A stretch of DNA of 64,000 nt, taken from NCBI RefSeq assembly GCF_034676705.1, contig NZ_JAUCBS010000013.1, positions 198,501 through 262,500 on the forward strand. Reading direction: 5' to 3'. Within the stretch, counting starts at the first letter, position 1. Each line of letters opens with the position of its first letter. The notes below the pieces were generated by a model that was not told the DNA's origin, ran no database searches, and saw only the letters and a program-made list of their open reading frames with translations. Positions 1 to 8,513 of the stretch are shown one piece after another. This DNA is from Gemmobacter sp. (GTDB lineage Bacteria; Pseudomonadota; Alphaproteobacteria; Rhodobacterales; Rhodobacteraceae). Both the position numbers and the translations under genes were made by a program.

Positions 1-66
1 CACTTTCCAGAATCCATGATGGCTTTGCACTCTGCCCCTGCGGCTGGGGCGTTTGCCATTGGCGTT

Positions 67-92
67 GCGCAGGCAACCGGGGCTGCCTGCGC
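67..92 (-). terminator. Hairpin 3' of the aldolase gene
   Basis: GCGCAGGCA and TGCCTGCGC form a perfect 9-bp stem around an 8-base loop, 8 bases past the aldolase stop codon. No T-run follows on the minus strand, so this may be a Rho-type or processing hairpin rather than a classical intrinsic terminator. The remaining bases 1-66 hold no gene I can support; a minus-strand ATG at 59 opens a frame that leaves the window. Confidence 0.4.
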
Positions 93-100
93 GTTACGGG

Positions 101-1255
101 TCAGAACATCTTGCCGCGGGCGCTGACGGGCCAGACGCATTCGACCTTGCCGTTGCGCATCCCGACGTACCAGTCGTGAAGGTTGCAGGTGGGGTCGCAG
201 TGGCCGGGAACCAGCCGGAGGCGGTCGTTGATCCGCAGCGCGCCGGTCGGGTCGGACAGGGTGCCGTGTTCGTCGCTGAAGCCGGTATAGGTGACGTCGC
301 TGCGGCCATGGACCAGCGGCAGGCCGCTTTCGGCCGTCATCGCCTTCAGGCCCGCATCGCAGACCGCGCGGCCGGGCAGGGGGTGGCTCATCACCGTGGT
401 CAGGACAAACAGGGCGTTCTGCCACTGCGCCTGGTCGATCCGCTGGCCATCGGCATCGCGGATGCGGCCGTAATCGGCATCCATGAAGGCATAGGATCCG
501 CATTGCAGTTCGTCATAGACGCCCGAGGCGGTTTCAAACGGATAGGATCCGGTCCCCGCCCCCGACACCAGGCCCGGCGGCAGGCCGGCCGCCGTCAGCG
601 CATCGACCACCTGCCGCACGAGGGCAATGGCCGCATCGGCCTTGGCCTTGCGATCGGCATGCAGTTCCAGATGCTGCATCGCACCCTGATAGGCCTGAAG
701 GCCGGCAAACCGCAGCCCCGGCGCCGCGTCGATGGCCTGCGCCAGCGCGACCACCGCATTCGGCCCCGCCACGCCACAGCGCGCGGCGCCGACGTCAAGT
801 TCGACAAAGCAATCCAGCGTGGTGCCATGGCGCTGCACCGCCGCCGACAGCGCGGCGACATTCGCCAGATCATCGACACAGACCGTGACCTGCGCGCCGA
901 ACTTCGGCAGCCGCGCCAGGCGGTCGATCTTGGCCGGATCGGTCACCTGATTGGACAGCAGGATATCGGGAATGCCGGCGCGGGCGAATACCTCGGCCTC
1001 GGACACCTTCTGGCAACAGACGCCCACAGCGCCGCCCAGATCCATTTGCAGTTTCAGCACGTCCACCGACTTGTGCATCTTGCCATGCGCGCGGTGCCGC
1101 ATGCCATGGGCGCGAGCAAAATCGCCCAGCTTGCGGATATTCGCCTCCAGCGCGTCCAGATCGAGGATCAGGCAGGGGGTCTGGATTTCGGCCTCGGTCA
1201 TGCCGGGCAGGGCGGGAATGTCGAAGCCGGGGTCAAATCCATCAAGGGCGGTCAT
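101..1255 (-). CDS. bhcC: 3-hydroxy-D-aspartate aldolase (D-threonine aldolase family)
   Basis: A 384-residue PLP-dependent fold-III enzyme that cleaves D-3-hydroxyaspartate to glycine and glyoxylate; in Paracoccus the homologue BhcC serves the beta-hydroxyaspartate cycle of glycolate/glyoxylate assimilation. The N-terminal half is an alanine-racemase-type barrel; the PLP lysine should lie in the RAHGKMHKS segment near residue 55. The C-terminal PGHCDPTCNLHDWY segment carries the His/Cys metal site of DSD1-type aldolases. From memory it matches BhcC of P. denitrificans along its whole length. The ATG at 1255 follows AGGAG; an in-frame ATG at 1270 lies upstream of that site and is less likely. 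The bhcA, bhcB and bhcD partners are not next to it here, so a stand-alone D-hydroxyamino-acid aldolase role is possible. Confidence 0.85.
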   Translation of the reverse strand: MTALDGFDPGFDIPALPGMTEAEIQTPCLILDLDALEANIRKLGDFARAHGMRHRAHGKMHKSVDVLKLQMDLGGAVGVCCQKVSEAEVFARAGIPDILLSNQVTDPAKIDRLARLPKFGAQVTVCVDDLANVAALSAAVQRHGTTLDCFVELDVGAARCGVAGPNAVVALAQAIDAAPGLRFAGLQAYQGAMQHLELHADRKAKADAAIALVRQVVDALTAAGLPPGLVSGAGTGSYPFETASGVYDELQCGSYAFMDADYGRIRDADGQRIDQAQWQNALFVLTTVMSHPLPGRAVCDAGLKAMTAESGLPLVHGRSDVTYTGFSDEHGTLSDPTGALRINDRLRLVPGHCDPTCNLHDWYVGMRNGKVECVWPVSARGKMF

Positions 1256-1322
1256 GGCGGTCTCCTGCATCAGATGCCGATTGGTCGCCTGTGAGGGGGC
1301 GAAAGGCAAGGCCGTTGCACCC

Positions 1323-1338
1323 GGCCGCCAAGGCGGCC
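1323..1338. repeat. 7-bp inverted repeat between aldolase and amidase genes
   Basis: GGCCGCC-AA-GGCGGCC sits in the 123-bp divergent intergenic region. It could be an operator or simply a GC-rich hairpin. No matching regulator gene lies next to it. Confidence 0.3.
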
Positions 1339-1378
1339 ATTCTGGCCTCGCATCGCAAGCGACGAAAAAGGGCAGGCC

Positions 1379-2791
1379 ATGGCAGACCTCTGGCAACTGG
1401 ACGCGACCGAGATCGCGGACATGGTGCGCAACCGCAAGGTATCGGCGCGCGAGGTGACACAGGCCGCTCTGGCGCGGTTGACAGCTGTCAACTTTCAATT
1501 GAATGCCGTGGTGCAGGAGTTCCCCGATCAGGCGCTGGCAACGGCCGACAAGGTGGATGCAGCACTTGCCGCCGGGCAGGATCCGGGGCCGATGGCCGGC
1601 GTTCCGGTGACCATCAAGGTCAATATCGACATGACGGGCCATGCCACGACCAATGGCCTGCGGCTGCAACAAGGGCTGATCGCCACATCGAACAACCCGG
1701 TGGCCGACAATTTCCTGCGGGCGGGCGCGGTGATCATCGGGCGGACGAACACCCCGGCGTTTTCCATGCGCTGGTTCACCAACAACCAGCTGCATGGCCG
1801 CACGCTGAACCCGCATGATCCGGCGATCACCCCGGGCGGGTCGTCGGGCGGGGCCTCGGCCGCGGTGGCGGCGGGGATTGGCGCGGTGGGCCATGGCAAC
1901 GATATTGCCGGGTCGGTGCGCTATCCGGCCTATGCCTGCGGCATCCATGGGCTGCGGCCCAGTTTCGGCCGGGTTGCCAGCTTCAACGCCTCGGGGGCAG
2001 AACGCAGCCTGGGCGGGCAGATCATGTCGGTGCAGGGGCCGCTGGCGCGCAGCATTGCCGACCTGCGGCTGGCGCTGCGGGTGATGGCGGGGCGCGACCT
2101 GCGCGATCCCTGGTGGGTGCCTGCACCGCTGGAAGGGCCCACCTATGCCCGCCGTGCTGCGCTGTGCATCCGCCCCGACGGGATGGACACCGCGCCCGAG
2201 GTCGAGGCAGCGCTGCGCGAGGCCGCAGCGCGGCTGGCCGATGCCGGCTGGCAGGTGCAGGAACTCGACGCGCTCCCCCCGCTGGCCGAACTGGTGCCGT
2301 TGCAAGTGATGCTGTGGTTCGGCAGCGACGGCATCGAGGCGACCCGTGCCATGGTGGAACGCGAAGGCGACCCGGCGGCGATTACAACGCTGAACGGGGT
2401 GCTGACCACGCTTCTGGATCGGCCGGTCGATCTGACCAGCTATTCCGCCGCGCTGACCCGGCGGGCGACGGTGCTGCGCCAGTGGCTGGCGTTTCTGGAG
2501 GACTGGCCGGCAGTGCTGATCCCGAATTCCGGCCAGCTACCGTTCCCGCAGGATTACGACATTCAAAGCCCGGAAACCGGGCAGGAAACCGCAGCCGCCC
2601 AGATGACGCAGTTCGCCGTGCCGGTGCTGGGCCTGCCCGGGCTGTCGGTGGCGATGGACAAGGTGGGCCGGGTACCGAACGGGGTGCAGATCATCGGCAG
2701 CCGGTTCCGCGAAGACATCCTGCTGGCGGCCGGCGAAGCCATTGCCCGCCGCGGCGCCCGGATTTTGCCAATCACTCCAGCGGCTTCTTGA
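1379..2791 (+). CDS. Amidase-signature family hydrolase
   Basis: A 470-residue cytosolic amidohydrolase of the amidase-signature family (GatA/amidase group). The Ser-cisSer-Lys triad is visible: Lys80 in PVTIKVNID, the cis-Ser in PGGSSGG near residue 155, and the nucleophile Ser179 in DIAGSVRYP. The usual nucleophile motif is DxGGS; here the first glycine is alanine. Substrate is not deducible. It is not likely to be GatA: no gatB or gatC is adjacent and the C-terminal half diverges. It is divergent from the aldolase gene, so the two could share control, for instance in amino-acid or amide catabolism. Its last 20 bases overlap the convergent acetyltransferase gene. Confidence 0.85.
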   Translation: MADLWQLDATEIADMVRNRKVSAREVTQAALARLTAVNFQLNAVVQEFPDQALATADKVDAALAAGQDPGPMAGVPVTIKVNIDMTGHATTNGLRLQQGLIATSNNPVADNFLRAGAVIIGRTNTPAFSMRWFTNNQLHGRTLNPHDPAITPGGSSGGASAAVAAGIGAVGHGNDIAGSVRYPAYACGIHGLRPSFGRVASFNASGAERSLGGQIMSVQGPLARSIADLRLALRVMAGRDLRDPWWVPAPLEGPTYARRAALCIRPDGMDTAPEVEAALREAAARLADAGWQVQELDALPPLAELVPLQVMLWFGSDGIEATRAMVEREGDPAAITTLNGVLTTLLDRPVDLTSYSAALTRRATVLRQWLAFLEDWPAVLIPNSGQLPFPQDYDIQSPETGQETAAAQMTQFAVPVLGLPGLSVAMDKVGRVPNGVQIIGSRFREDILLAAGEAIARRGARILPITPAAS

Positions 2792-3215
2792 ACCCGATAT
2801 GGGTGGGCGCATAGCCTTGCCGGGCATAAAAGGCATGGGCGCGCAGGCGGTCGCGGTTGGTGGTCAGCTGGATCAGGCGGCAGCCTGCGGCACGCGCGCG
2901 CGCCTCGGCATCGGCCATCAGCCGGGCGCCGATGCCGGCGCTGCGCAGGGCGGCCGCCACGCGCACCGATTCCACCTGCGCCCGCCGCGCGGCCCGCAGC
3001 GACAGGCCGGAAATGAAGGTCAGCTGATAGGTCGCCACGATGGCACCATCCTGTTCGCCGACGATCAGGGTGTTGTTGCCCTCGGCCTGCATGGCGTCAA
3101 AGGCGGCAAGGTAGGGGGCCATATCCGCCAACTCGCGCCGGGCACCCAGATCATCGTCGGCCAACAGCGCGACCACCTGCGGCACGTCGGCGCGGGTGGC
3201 GGGGCGCCAGCGCAT
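2772..3215 (-). CDS. GNAT family N-acetyltransferase
   Basis: A 147-residue single-domain GNAT protein. The acetyl-CoA-binding segment is the VRVAAALRSAGIGARLMADAE region around residues 85-105, a variant of the R/Q-x-x-G-x-G/A motif. The C-terminal part (LTTNRDRLRAHAFYARQGY) is typical of small-molecule or N-terminal acetyltransferases. Its ATG overlaps the trpF stop codon by one base (TGATG), so it is the last gene of the ihfB-lapA-trpF unit. The acceptor substrate cannot be predicted. Confidence 0.85.
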   Translation of the reverse strand: MRWRPATRADVPQVVALLADDDLGARRELADMAPYLAAFDAMQAEGNNTLIVGEQDGAIVATYQLTFISGLSLRAARRAQVESVRVAAALRSAGIGARLMADAEARARAAGCRLIQLTTNRDRLRAHAFYARQGYAPTHIGFKKPLE

Positions 3216-3901
3216 CAGGCGGCAACCGCCGCCTGAACAAAGGCCGCGATCAGCGCCGCGTCCTTGACCCCCGGCGCGCTTTCGACCCCGGACGAGACAT
3301 CAACCTGCCGCGCCCCCGTCAGGCGCACCGCCTGGGCCACATTGGCGGCGGTCAGGCCGCCGGCCAGCATCCAGGGCCGGGTCCAGCGCCGCCCGGCGAT
3401 CAGCCGCCAGTCAAAGGCCAGGCCGTTGCCGCCCGGCAGCACGGCATCCTTGGGCGCCTTGGCATCAACCAGCAGCATGTCGGCAACCGAGGAATAGCTA
3501 TCCAGCGCCGGCAGGTCGGCTTCGGAGGCAACACCGACCGCCTTCATCACCGGCAGGCCATGGCGGGTGCGGATTTCGGCAACGCGGGCCGGGGATTCCT
3601 TGCCATGCAGTTGCAGGATGTCGATGGGCACCTGCGCCAGAATGGCATCCAGCAACGCATCATCGGCATCGACAACCAGCGCCACCTTGGCCAGCCCGAT
3701 CGGCGCCAGCACCGCCAGATCCCGCGCCTGCGGGATCGACAGGTTGCGGGGCGAGCGGGGGAAGAACACGAAGCCGGCATAGGCCGCGCCCGCCTGCGCC
3801 ACCGTATCGACATCGGCAGGGGTGGTCAGGCCACAGATCTTGACCCGCGTTGCCCCTTGCCTGGCGGGATCGGCCCCGCCCATCACCAGACGCACCGGCA
3901 T
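3215..3901 (-). CDS. trpF: Phosphoribosylanthranilate isomerase
   Basis: Catalyses the Amadori rearrangement of N-(5'-phosphoribosyl)anthranilate in tryptophan synthesis. It is a 228-residue TIM barrel; VKICGLTTPADV near residues 20-31 holds the catalytic Cys, and the C-terminal GARQVDVSSGVE motif holds the catalytic Asp and the phosphate-binding segment. The N-terminus is about 15 residues longer than usual; an ATG at 3883 gives a shorter alternative. It follows the LapA-domain gene by 3 bases. trpB and trpA, often next to trpF in Rhodobacterales, are not in the window. Confidence 0.95.
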   Translation of the reverse strand: MPVRLVMGGADPARQGATRVKICGLTTPADVDTVAQAGAAYAGFVFFPRSPRNLSIPQARDLAVLAPIGLAKVALVVDADDALLDAILAQVPIDILQLHGKESPARVAEIRTRHGLPVMKAVGVASEADLPALDSYSSVADMLLVDAKAPKDAVLPGGNGLAFDWRLIAGRRWTRPWMLAGGLTAANVAQAVRLTGARQVDVSSGVESAPGVKDAALIAAFVQAAVAA

Positions 3902-3904
3902 GGC

Positions 3905-4264
3905 TTAGCCCGCTTTCCCGGGCGAGGAATCGAGCAGGGCCAGAACCTCGTCCTTGTGGGCGGCGGGGGTGGAGCGGGCCACCTCGCGCTTCAGCTCCTG
4001 AACCTCCCGCGATTTGGCGGCAGCGGCGGCGCGGTGCTTGTGTTCGCGGATCCATTCCCAGACGAACCCGATCAGCACGCCCATCACGATGCCGCCAAAG
4101 GCGACCAGGAACAGCGGCAGGCGGATTTGCCAGTCGATGCCGGCCAGCTGGGCCAGATCGGGCGGCAGGGCATGCAGCACCACCGGCTCGCGGTTCGCCA
4201 GCGCCACCGAGAACAGCCCGAGGGCGATCAGCAGCAGCACCAGATAGCGCAGATATTTCATCAT
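3905..4264 (-). CDS. LapA-domain (DUF1049) inner-membrane protein
   Basis: A 119-residue membrane protein with two hydrophobic segments, about residues 5-24 and 48-68, and a charged cytoplasmic tail rich in Lys, Arg and Ala. This is the LapA/DUF1049 layout; E. coli LapA works with LapB in control of lipopolysaccharide synthesis, but no lapB lies nearby and the exact role here is unknown. The start overlaps the ihfB stop (ATGA), so translation is probably coupled. The pair ihfB-lapA downstream of rpsA is also seen in gammaproteobacteria, which supports orthology. Confidence 0.8.
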   Translation of the reverse strand: MMKYLRYLVLLLIALGLFSVALANREPVVLHALPPDLAQLAGIDWQIRLPLFLVAFGGIVMGVLIGFVWEWIREHKHRAAAAAKSREVQELKREVARSTPAAHKDEVLALLDSSPGKAG

Positions 4265-4566
4265 TCGTCGTCGTCCGGTCCCGTGTCATGCCCGTTCAGG
4301 CGGTCGCGCAGCAGCTTGCCCGTCTTGAAGAAGGGCACGCGCTTTTCCTCGACCTCAACGGCTTCACCCGTGCGCGGGTTCCGCCCGACGCGGGCATCGC
4401 GCCCCTTGACCGAAAAGGCGCCGAAGCCGCGCAGTTCAACCCGGTCGCCGCGCGACAGGGCCGAGATGATTTCCTCGAATACGGTGTTCACGATCCGCTC
4501 GACATGACGCTGGGTCAGGTGCGGGTTCTCGTCCGCGATTTTCTGGATCAGCTCGGAGCGTATCAT
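4261..4566 (-). CDS. ihfB: Integration host factor subunit beta
   Basis: A 101-residue HU/IHF-family DNA-bending protein that pairs with IhfA to bend DNA in recombination, replication initiation and transcription. The RNPRTGE motif at the tip of the beta-arm, with the proline that inserts between base pairs, is present, as is the GFGAF turn. The ATG at 4566 matches the usual M-x-x-SELI start; a TTG codon just upstream at 4569 is less likely. The acidic tail GPDDDE is an addition to the core. It lies downstream of rpsA, separated by a strong terminator. Confidence 0.95.
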   Translation of the reverse strand: MIRSELIQKIADENPHLTQRHVERIVNTVFEEIISALSRGDRVELRGFGAFSVKGRDARVGRNPRTGEAVEVEEKRVPFFKTGKLLRDRLNGHDTGPDDDE

Positions 4567-4699
4567 CAAGTCCCCCCGGGATGTTGGAGTGGTCCTGTGC
4601 CCGGACCTGCGGCGACTATAGGCAGAAATTACGTGCTGACAAATACTAAAGCCATGCCGGGGCCGCCTGTGGGCGGTGCTTGGCGCACCGGCAAAGCGA

Positions 4700-4725
4700 A
4701 ACGGCCCCGCAGATGCGGGGCCGTT
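4700..4725 (-). terminator. Rho-independent terminator of rpsA
   Basis: AACGGCCCCGC and GCGGGGCCGTT form a perfect 11-bp stem with a 4-base loop, 24 bases after the rpsA stop. On the minus strand it is followed by a T-rich stretch (TTTCGCTTT). It separates rpsA from the ihfB unit. Confidence 0.85.
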
Positions 4726-4748
4726 CGTCGGGCCGGGTGGCCCGGATC

Positions 4749-6431
4749 TCAGTTCCGGTCGCCGCGCAGGGCTGCGCCCAGGATATCGCCCAGCGAGGCA
4801 CCCGAATCAGACGAGCCATACTGCTCGACTGCTTCTTTCTCCTCGGCGATCTCGCGTGCCTTGATCGACAGGCCCAGACGACGGGTCTTCGGGTCGATGT
4901 TGGTGACGCGCACGTCAACCTTGTCGCCGACCTGGAAACGCTCGGGGCGCTGGTCGCCACGGTCGCGGGCCAGGTCCGACCGGCGGATGAACGACTTGGC
5001 GCCGTTGTATTCCACCTCGATCCCGCCATCTTCGATGGCCGAGACGGCCACGGTGATGACCGAGCCACGCTTCACGCCATCAACGGCATCGGTGAAGGTG
5101 TCGTCGCCCAGAGCCTTGATCGACAGCGAGATACGCTCGCGCTCGACGTCAACTTCGGAGACGGCGGCCTTGACCACGTCGCCCTTGCGGTAGTTCGCGA
5201 TCGCGTCTTCGCCGCGCTGATCCCACGACAGATCCGACAGGTGGACCATGCCGTCGATATCGCCTTCGAGGCCGACGAACAGACCGAATTCGGTGATGTT
5301 CTTGACTTCGCCTTCGATGGTGGTGCCGGGCGGGTTGCTTTCAGCGAACACTTCCCACGGGTTGCGCATGACCTGCTTGAGGCCCAGAGACACGCGGCGC
5401 TTGGCGCTGTCGATTTCCAGCACCATGACGTCCACCTCTTGCGAGGTCGAGACGATCTTGCCGGGGTGGACGTTCTTTTTGGTCCAGCTCATTTCCGAGA
5501 CGTGGACCAGACCTTCGACACCGGCTTCCAGTTCCACGAAGGCGCCGTAGTCGGTGATGTTGGTCACGCGGCCCTTGTGGACCGAACCCAGCGGATAGGT
5601 GCGTTCCACCACATCCCACGGATCGGTCTGGAGCTGCTTCATGCCCAGGCTGATACGGTGGGTTTCCTTGTTGATCTTGACGACCTGGACCTTGACGGTC
5701 TCGCCGATCGACAGGATCTCGGACGGGTGGTTGACGCGGCGCCAGGCCATGTCGGTGACGTGCAGCAGGCCATCGACACCGCCCAGATCAACGAACGCAC
5801 CATATTCGGTGATGTTCTTGACCACGCCATCGACGATCTGGCCTTCGGCCAGCTTGCCGATGATCTCGGCGCGCTGTTCGGCACGCGATTCTTCCAGGAT
5901 GGCGCGACGCGAGACAACGATGTTGCCGCGGCGACGGTCCATTTTCAGGATCTGGAACGGCTGCTTGAGACCCATCAGCGGGCCGGCATCGCGCACGGGG
6001 CGCACGTCGACCTGCGAACCGGGCAGGAAGGCCACGGCGCCGCCCAGATCGACGGTGAAGCCGCCCTTGACGCGACCGAAGATGGCGCCTTCGACGCGCT
6101 CTTCTTTCGCATAGGCTTTTTCCAGACGATCCCAGGCCGCTTCACGCTTGGCTTTCTCGCGCGAGATGACGGCTTCGCCGCGGGCATTTTCCACGCGGTC
6201 GAGATAGACCTCGACTTCGTCGCCGACCGAGACGTCGGGCGCTTCGCCGGGGTTCGCGAATTCCTTCAGGTCGATGCGGCCTTCCATCTTGTAGCCGACA
6301 TCAATGATGGCCTGGCCTGCCTCGATGGCGATGACCTTGCCTTTGACAACCGTGCCCTCGTCGGGGGTGTCAAGTTCGAAGCTTTCGTTGAGGAGGGCTT
6401 CGAATTCCTCCATGGTCGATTTAGCGCACAT
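4749..6431 (-). CDS. rpsA: 30S ribosomal protein S1
   Basis: A 560-residue RNA-binding protein with six S1 (OB-fold) repeats that recruits mRNA to the 30S subunit. The repeats can be followed by their recurring GxV-x-N-I-T-x-y-GAFV blocks, e.g. KNITEYGAFVDL and TNITDYGAFVEL. The start at 6431 (MCAKSTMEEFEALL) lies 11 bases after AAGGA and matches what I recall of Rhodobacter homologues; the internal ATG at 6413 (MEEFEALL) is the alternative. cmk and aroA, often directly upstream in alphaproteobacteria, are absent here: the neighbour is divergent secB. Confidence 0.97.
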   Translation of the reverse strand: MCAKSTMEEFEALLNESFELDTPDEGTVVKGKVIAIEAGQAIIDVGYKMEGRIDLKEFANPGEAPDVSVGDEVEVYLDRVENARGEAVISREKAKREAAWDRLEKAYAKEERVEGAIFGRVKGGFTVDLGGAVAFLPGSQVDVRPVRDAGPLMGLKQPFQILKMDRRRGNIVVSRRAILEESRAEQRAEIIGKLAEGQIVDGVVKNITEYGAFVDLGGVDGLLHVTDMAWRRVNHPSEILSIGETVKVQVVKINKETHRISLGMKQLQTDPWDVVERTYPLGSVHKGRVTNITDYGAFVELEAGVEGLVHVSEMSWTKKNVHPGKIVSTSQEVDVMVLEIDSAKRRVSLGLKQVMRNPWEVFAESNPPGTTIEGEVKNITEFGLFVGLEGDIDGMVHLSDLSWDQRGEDAIANYRKGDVVKAAVSEVDVERERISLSIKALGDDTFTDAVDGVKRGSVITVAVSAIEDGGIEVEYNGAKSFIRRSDLARDRGDQRPERFQVGDKVDVRVTNIDPKTRRLGLSIKAREIAEEKEAVEQYGSSDSGASLGDILGAALRGDRN

Positions 6432-6682
6432 GCGTATGCAGTTCCTTATGGTGTGTTTCACAGGCCATGCGGTTGGCTCCGCCGGTCTTTGGTTTCCCGT
6501 CAACGGCCATCACCCGGAGGGTCCGGGCACGAGAGTCGTGGCAGCGGGATGGCGGGCATTTAACCTGCGAACGCCTGCGTTACAAGGAAAAGACGCGCCA
6601 AAGGTGCGGGATCCCCGCCATTGAGGCGGAGTCCGCTTCCTGCTAACACCCACGGCAAGCCGTTTTTCAGCAGGAGAGAACC

Positions 6683-7153
6683 ATGGCCGAAGACGCAGAC
6701 GCCGCGCCGCAGGTGCGGATGACCATTGTCGCGCAATACATTCGCGATCTGAGCTTCGAGAACGTGCTGGCGCAGAAAGGCCTGAATTCGGGCGACGTGC
6801 AGCCCGACATCCAGGTGCAGGTTGCGCTGGACGCCAGCAAGCGCGCCCAGGATTTCCAGTTCGAAGTGGTGCAGAAATACAAGATCACCGCCAAGAACAA
6901 GGTGAACGGCGAAACGCTGTTCCTGCTGGAAGTGGATTACGGCGGGGTCTTCCATGTGGAAGGCGTGCCGGAAGAACAGCTGCACCCGTTCCTGCTGATC
7001 GAATGCCCGCGGATGCTGTTCCCGTTCGTGCGCCGCATCGTGTCGGACATGACCCGCGATGGCGGCTTCCCGCCGCTGAACCTGGATCCGGTGGATTTCA
7101 TGGGCCTGTATCGCCAGGAACTGGCACGCCGGGCGCAGACCGGGACCGCCTGA
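6683..7153 (+). CDS. secB: Protein-export chaperone SecB
   Basis: A 156-residue cytosolic chaperone that holds secretory preproteins unfolded and hands them to SecA. The core VRMTIVAQYIRDLSFENV, the DVQPDIQVQV strand and the CPRMLFPFVRRIVSDMTRDGGFPPLNLDPVDF block are typical of SecB. A clear AGGAG precedes the ATG. It is divergent from rpsA and convergent with dnaQ, with a hairpin element between it and dnaQ. The 250 bp between rpsA and secB must hold both promoters, but I could not assign convincing -35/-10 pairs. Confidence 0.97.
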   Translation: MAEDADAAPQVRMTIVAQYIRDLSFENVLAQKGLNSGDVQPDIQVQVALDASKRAQDFQFEVVQKYKITAKNKVNGETLFLLEVDYGGVFHVEGVPEEQLHPFLLIECPRMLFPFVRRIVSDMTRDGGFPPLNLDPVDFMGLYRQELARRAQTGTA

Positions 7154-7170
7154 GCCTTGCGGATGCGGCG

Positions 7171-7226
7171 GACCGGGGGTTTCACACCCCCGGACCCCCG
7201 TGGGCTATTTATGGACAGATGAAAGG
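7171..7226 (+). repeat. Intergenic hairpin element, copy 1 (secB/dnaQ)
   Basis: The stem CCGGGGG (7173-7179) / CCCCCGG (7187-7193) with a 7-base loop is followed by a second CCCCCG block and the tail CTATTTATGGACAGATGAAAGGG (positions 7204-7226). It lies between two converging genes and probably ends both transcripts. The same layout recurs at seven other places in the window. Confidence 0.75.
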
Positions 7227-7228
7227 GC

Positions 7229-7924
7229 TTAGAGAAGCTTTTTCCAGATTGCCGCGTCGCCCATGCCGTCAAGGAAGGCCGCATGCGCGGCGGATTCTTC
7301 AGCGGTCAGCCGGGACGGCAGGGGGGCGGGGCGCGGACGCGGGCGCCAGTCGGTATCGGTGACCACGGGGCCCTTGGTGACCGGGCCGGCGGGGGCCAGA
7401 ACCAGATCGGGCTGACGGCCGCCGATCAGTTCCAGATAGACTTCGGCCAGGATTTCACTGTCCAGCAGCGCGCCGTGTTTTTCGCGCGCGGAATTGTCCA
7501 CCCCGAAACGGCGGCAGAGCGCATCGAGCGAGGCGGGCGAGCCCGGAAACTTGCGCCGCGCCATGGCGAGCGTATCGGTCACGCGGCCCCAGTCGAGATG
7601 GGTCAGCCCGATGCGGCCAAGTTCGAAGTTGAGAAACTTGATGTCGAAAGCCGCGTTGTGGATGATCAGCCGGGCATCGCCGACAAAATCCACGAAGGCC
7701 TGGCCGACGGCACGAAAGACCGGATGGCCGCGCAGGAAGTCTTCGGACAGGCCGTGGACGTTGAACGCCTCGGTCGGCATGTCGCGTTCGGGGTTGATAT
7801 ACTGGTGGTAGGTCCGGCCGGTCGGCATGTGGTTGAACAACTCGACCGCGCCGATTTCGACGATGCGATGACCTTCGGAGGGTTCGAACCCCGTGGTCTC
7901 GGTATCGAGAACGATTTCACGCAT
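7229..7924 (-). CDS. dnaQ: DNA polymerase III epsilon subunit (3'-5' proofreading exonuclease)
   Basis: A 231-residue DEDDh exonuclease giving proofreading to the replicative polymerase. Motif I (VLDTETTG, Asp7 and Glu9), motif II (HNAAFDIKFLN) and motif III (REKHGALLDSE, the active-site His and Asp) are all present. The C-terminal 40 residues form a proline/arginine-rich linker and an alpha-subunit binding tail. It overlaps the end of coaE by 8 bases, making aroE-coaE-dnaQ one tightly packed unit. The start at 7924 (MREIVLDTETTG) is fixed by the family N-terminus. Confidence 0.96.
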   Translation of the reverse strand: MREIVLDTETTGFEPSEGHRIVEIGAVELFNHMPTGRTYHQYINPERDMPTEAFNVHGLSEDFLRGHPVFRAVGQAFVDFVGDARLIIHNAAFDIKFLNFELGRIGLTHLDWGRVTDTLAMARRKFPGSPASLDALCRRFGVDNSAREKHGALLDSEILAEVYLELIGGRQPDLVLAPAGPVTKGPVVTDTDWRPRPRPAPLPSRLTAEESAAHAAFLDGMGDAAIWKKLL

Positions 7925-8513
7925 GCGACAGGGTTTCCCGGATCTGGGACAGGATGGCACGCACTTTCGCACGGGCGCCGTCCAGCGTCGAGGTGTCGAT
8001 GACCCAGGTGGCGCGGGCGCGCTTTTCGGCATCGGGCATCTGGTTGGCAAGGATGCGGTCCAGATCGGCCGCCGTCATGGTGCCGCGGGCCAGAACGCGG
8101 GCGCGCTGCACATCGGCGGGGACCGAGACGACCGCAACGCCATCGCAAAGGCTGGCCGATGTGCCCTCGAACAACAGGGGGATGTCGAGGAGGACGATAT
8201 CGGCATCGGTGCGGGCAAGAAAATCCACCCGGTCTTGGCCCACCAGTGGGTGGACGATGGATTCGATGCGTTTCAACGCCGCAGGATCGGCGGCGATGCA
8301 CGCCTTGAGCCTGCCACGGTCGATGGCGCCGTCGACCAGCGCCTCGGGGAAAGCCTGCGAAAGGGGAGCAACAGCGGCACCACCGGCCGAATAGAGCCTG
8401 TGCACGGTGGAATCCGCATCCCAGACCGGCACGCCTTCGGCGGCGAACATCTGGGCGGTGGTGGATTTTCCCATGCCGATCCCGCCGGTCAGGCCAAGGA
8501 TATAGCGCGTCAT
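7917..8513 (-). CDS. coaE: Dephospho-CoA kinase
   Basis: Last step of coenzyme A synthesis: phosphorylates the 3'-hydroxyl of dephospho-CoA with ATP. A 198-residue P-loop kinase with LTGGIGMGKSTTAQMF near residues 8-23, the DAD segment at 33-35 and the LLDIPLLFEG block. Its ATG overlaps the aroE stop by four bases (ATGA) and its end overlaps dnaQ. Confidence 0.96.
   Translation of the reverse strand: MTRYILGLTGGIGMGKSTTAQMFAAEGVPVWDADSTVHRLYSAGGAAVAPLSQAFPEALVDGAIDRGRLKACIAADPAALKRIESIVHPLVGQDRVDFLARTDADIVLLDIPLLFEGTSASLCDGVAVVSVPADVQRARVLARGTMTAADLDRILANQMPDAEKRARATWVIDTSTLDGARAKVRAILSQIRETLSHA

Noticed and set aside
1..59. Minus-strand frame opening at ATG 59 and leaving the window
   Set aside because: Only 19 codons are visible, with no Shine-Dalgarno and no similarity I recognise.
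6646..6669. Small hairpin ACGG-CAAG-CCGT plus T-run before secB as a terminator
   Set aside because: The stem is only four pairs and directly precedes the secB ribosome binding site, so termination there makes little sense.
7881..7892. GGTTCGAACCCC as the T-loop of a tRNA gene
   Set aside because: It is in the dnaQ coding sequence (TGFEPSE) and no cloverleaf can be drawn around it; similar strings at 8571 in aroE and near 52707 in the Tim44-like gene were rejected for the same reason.
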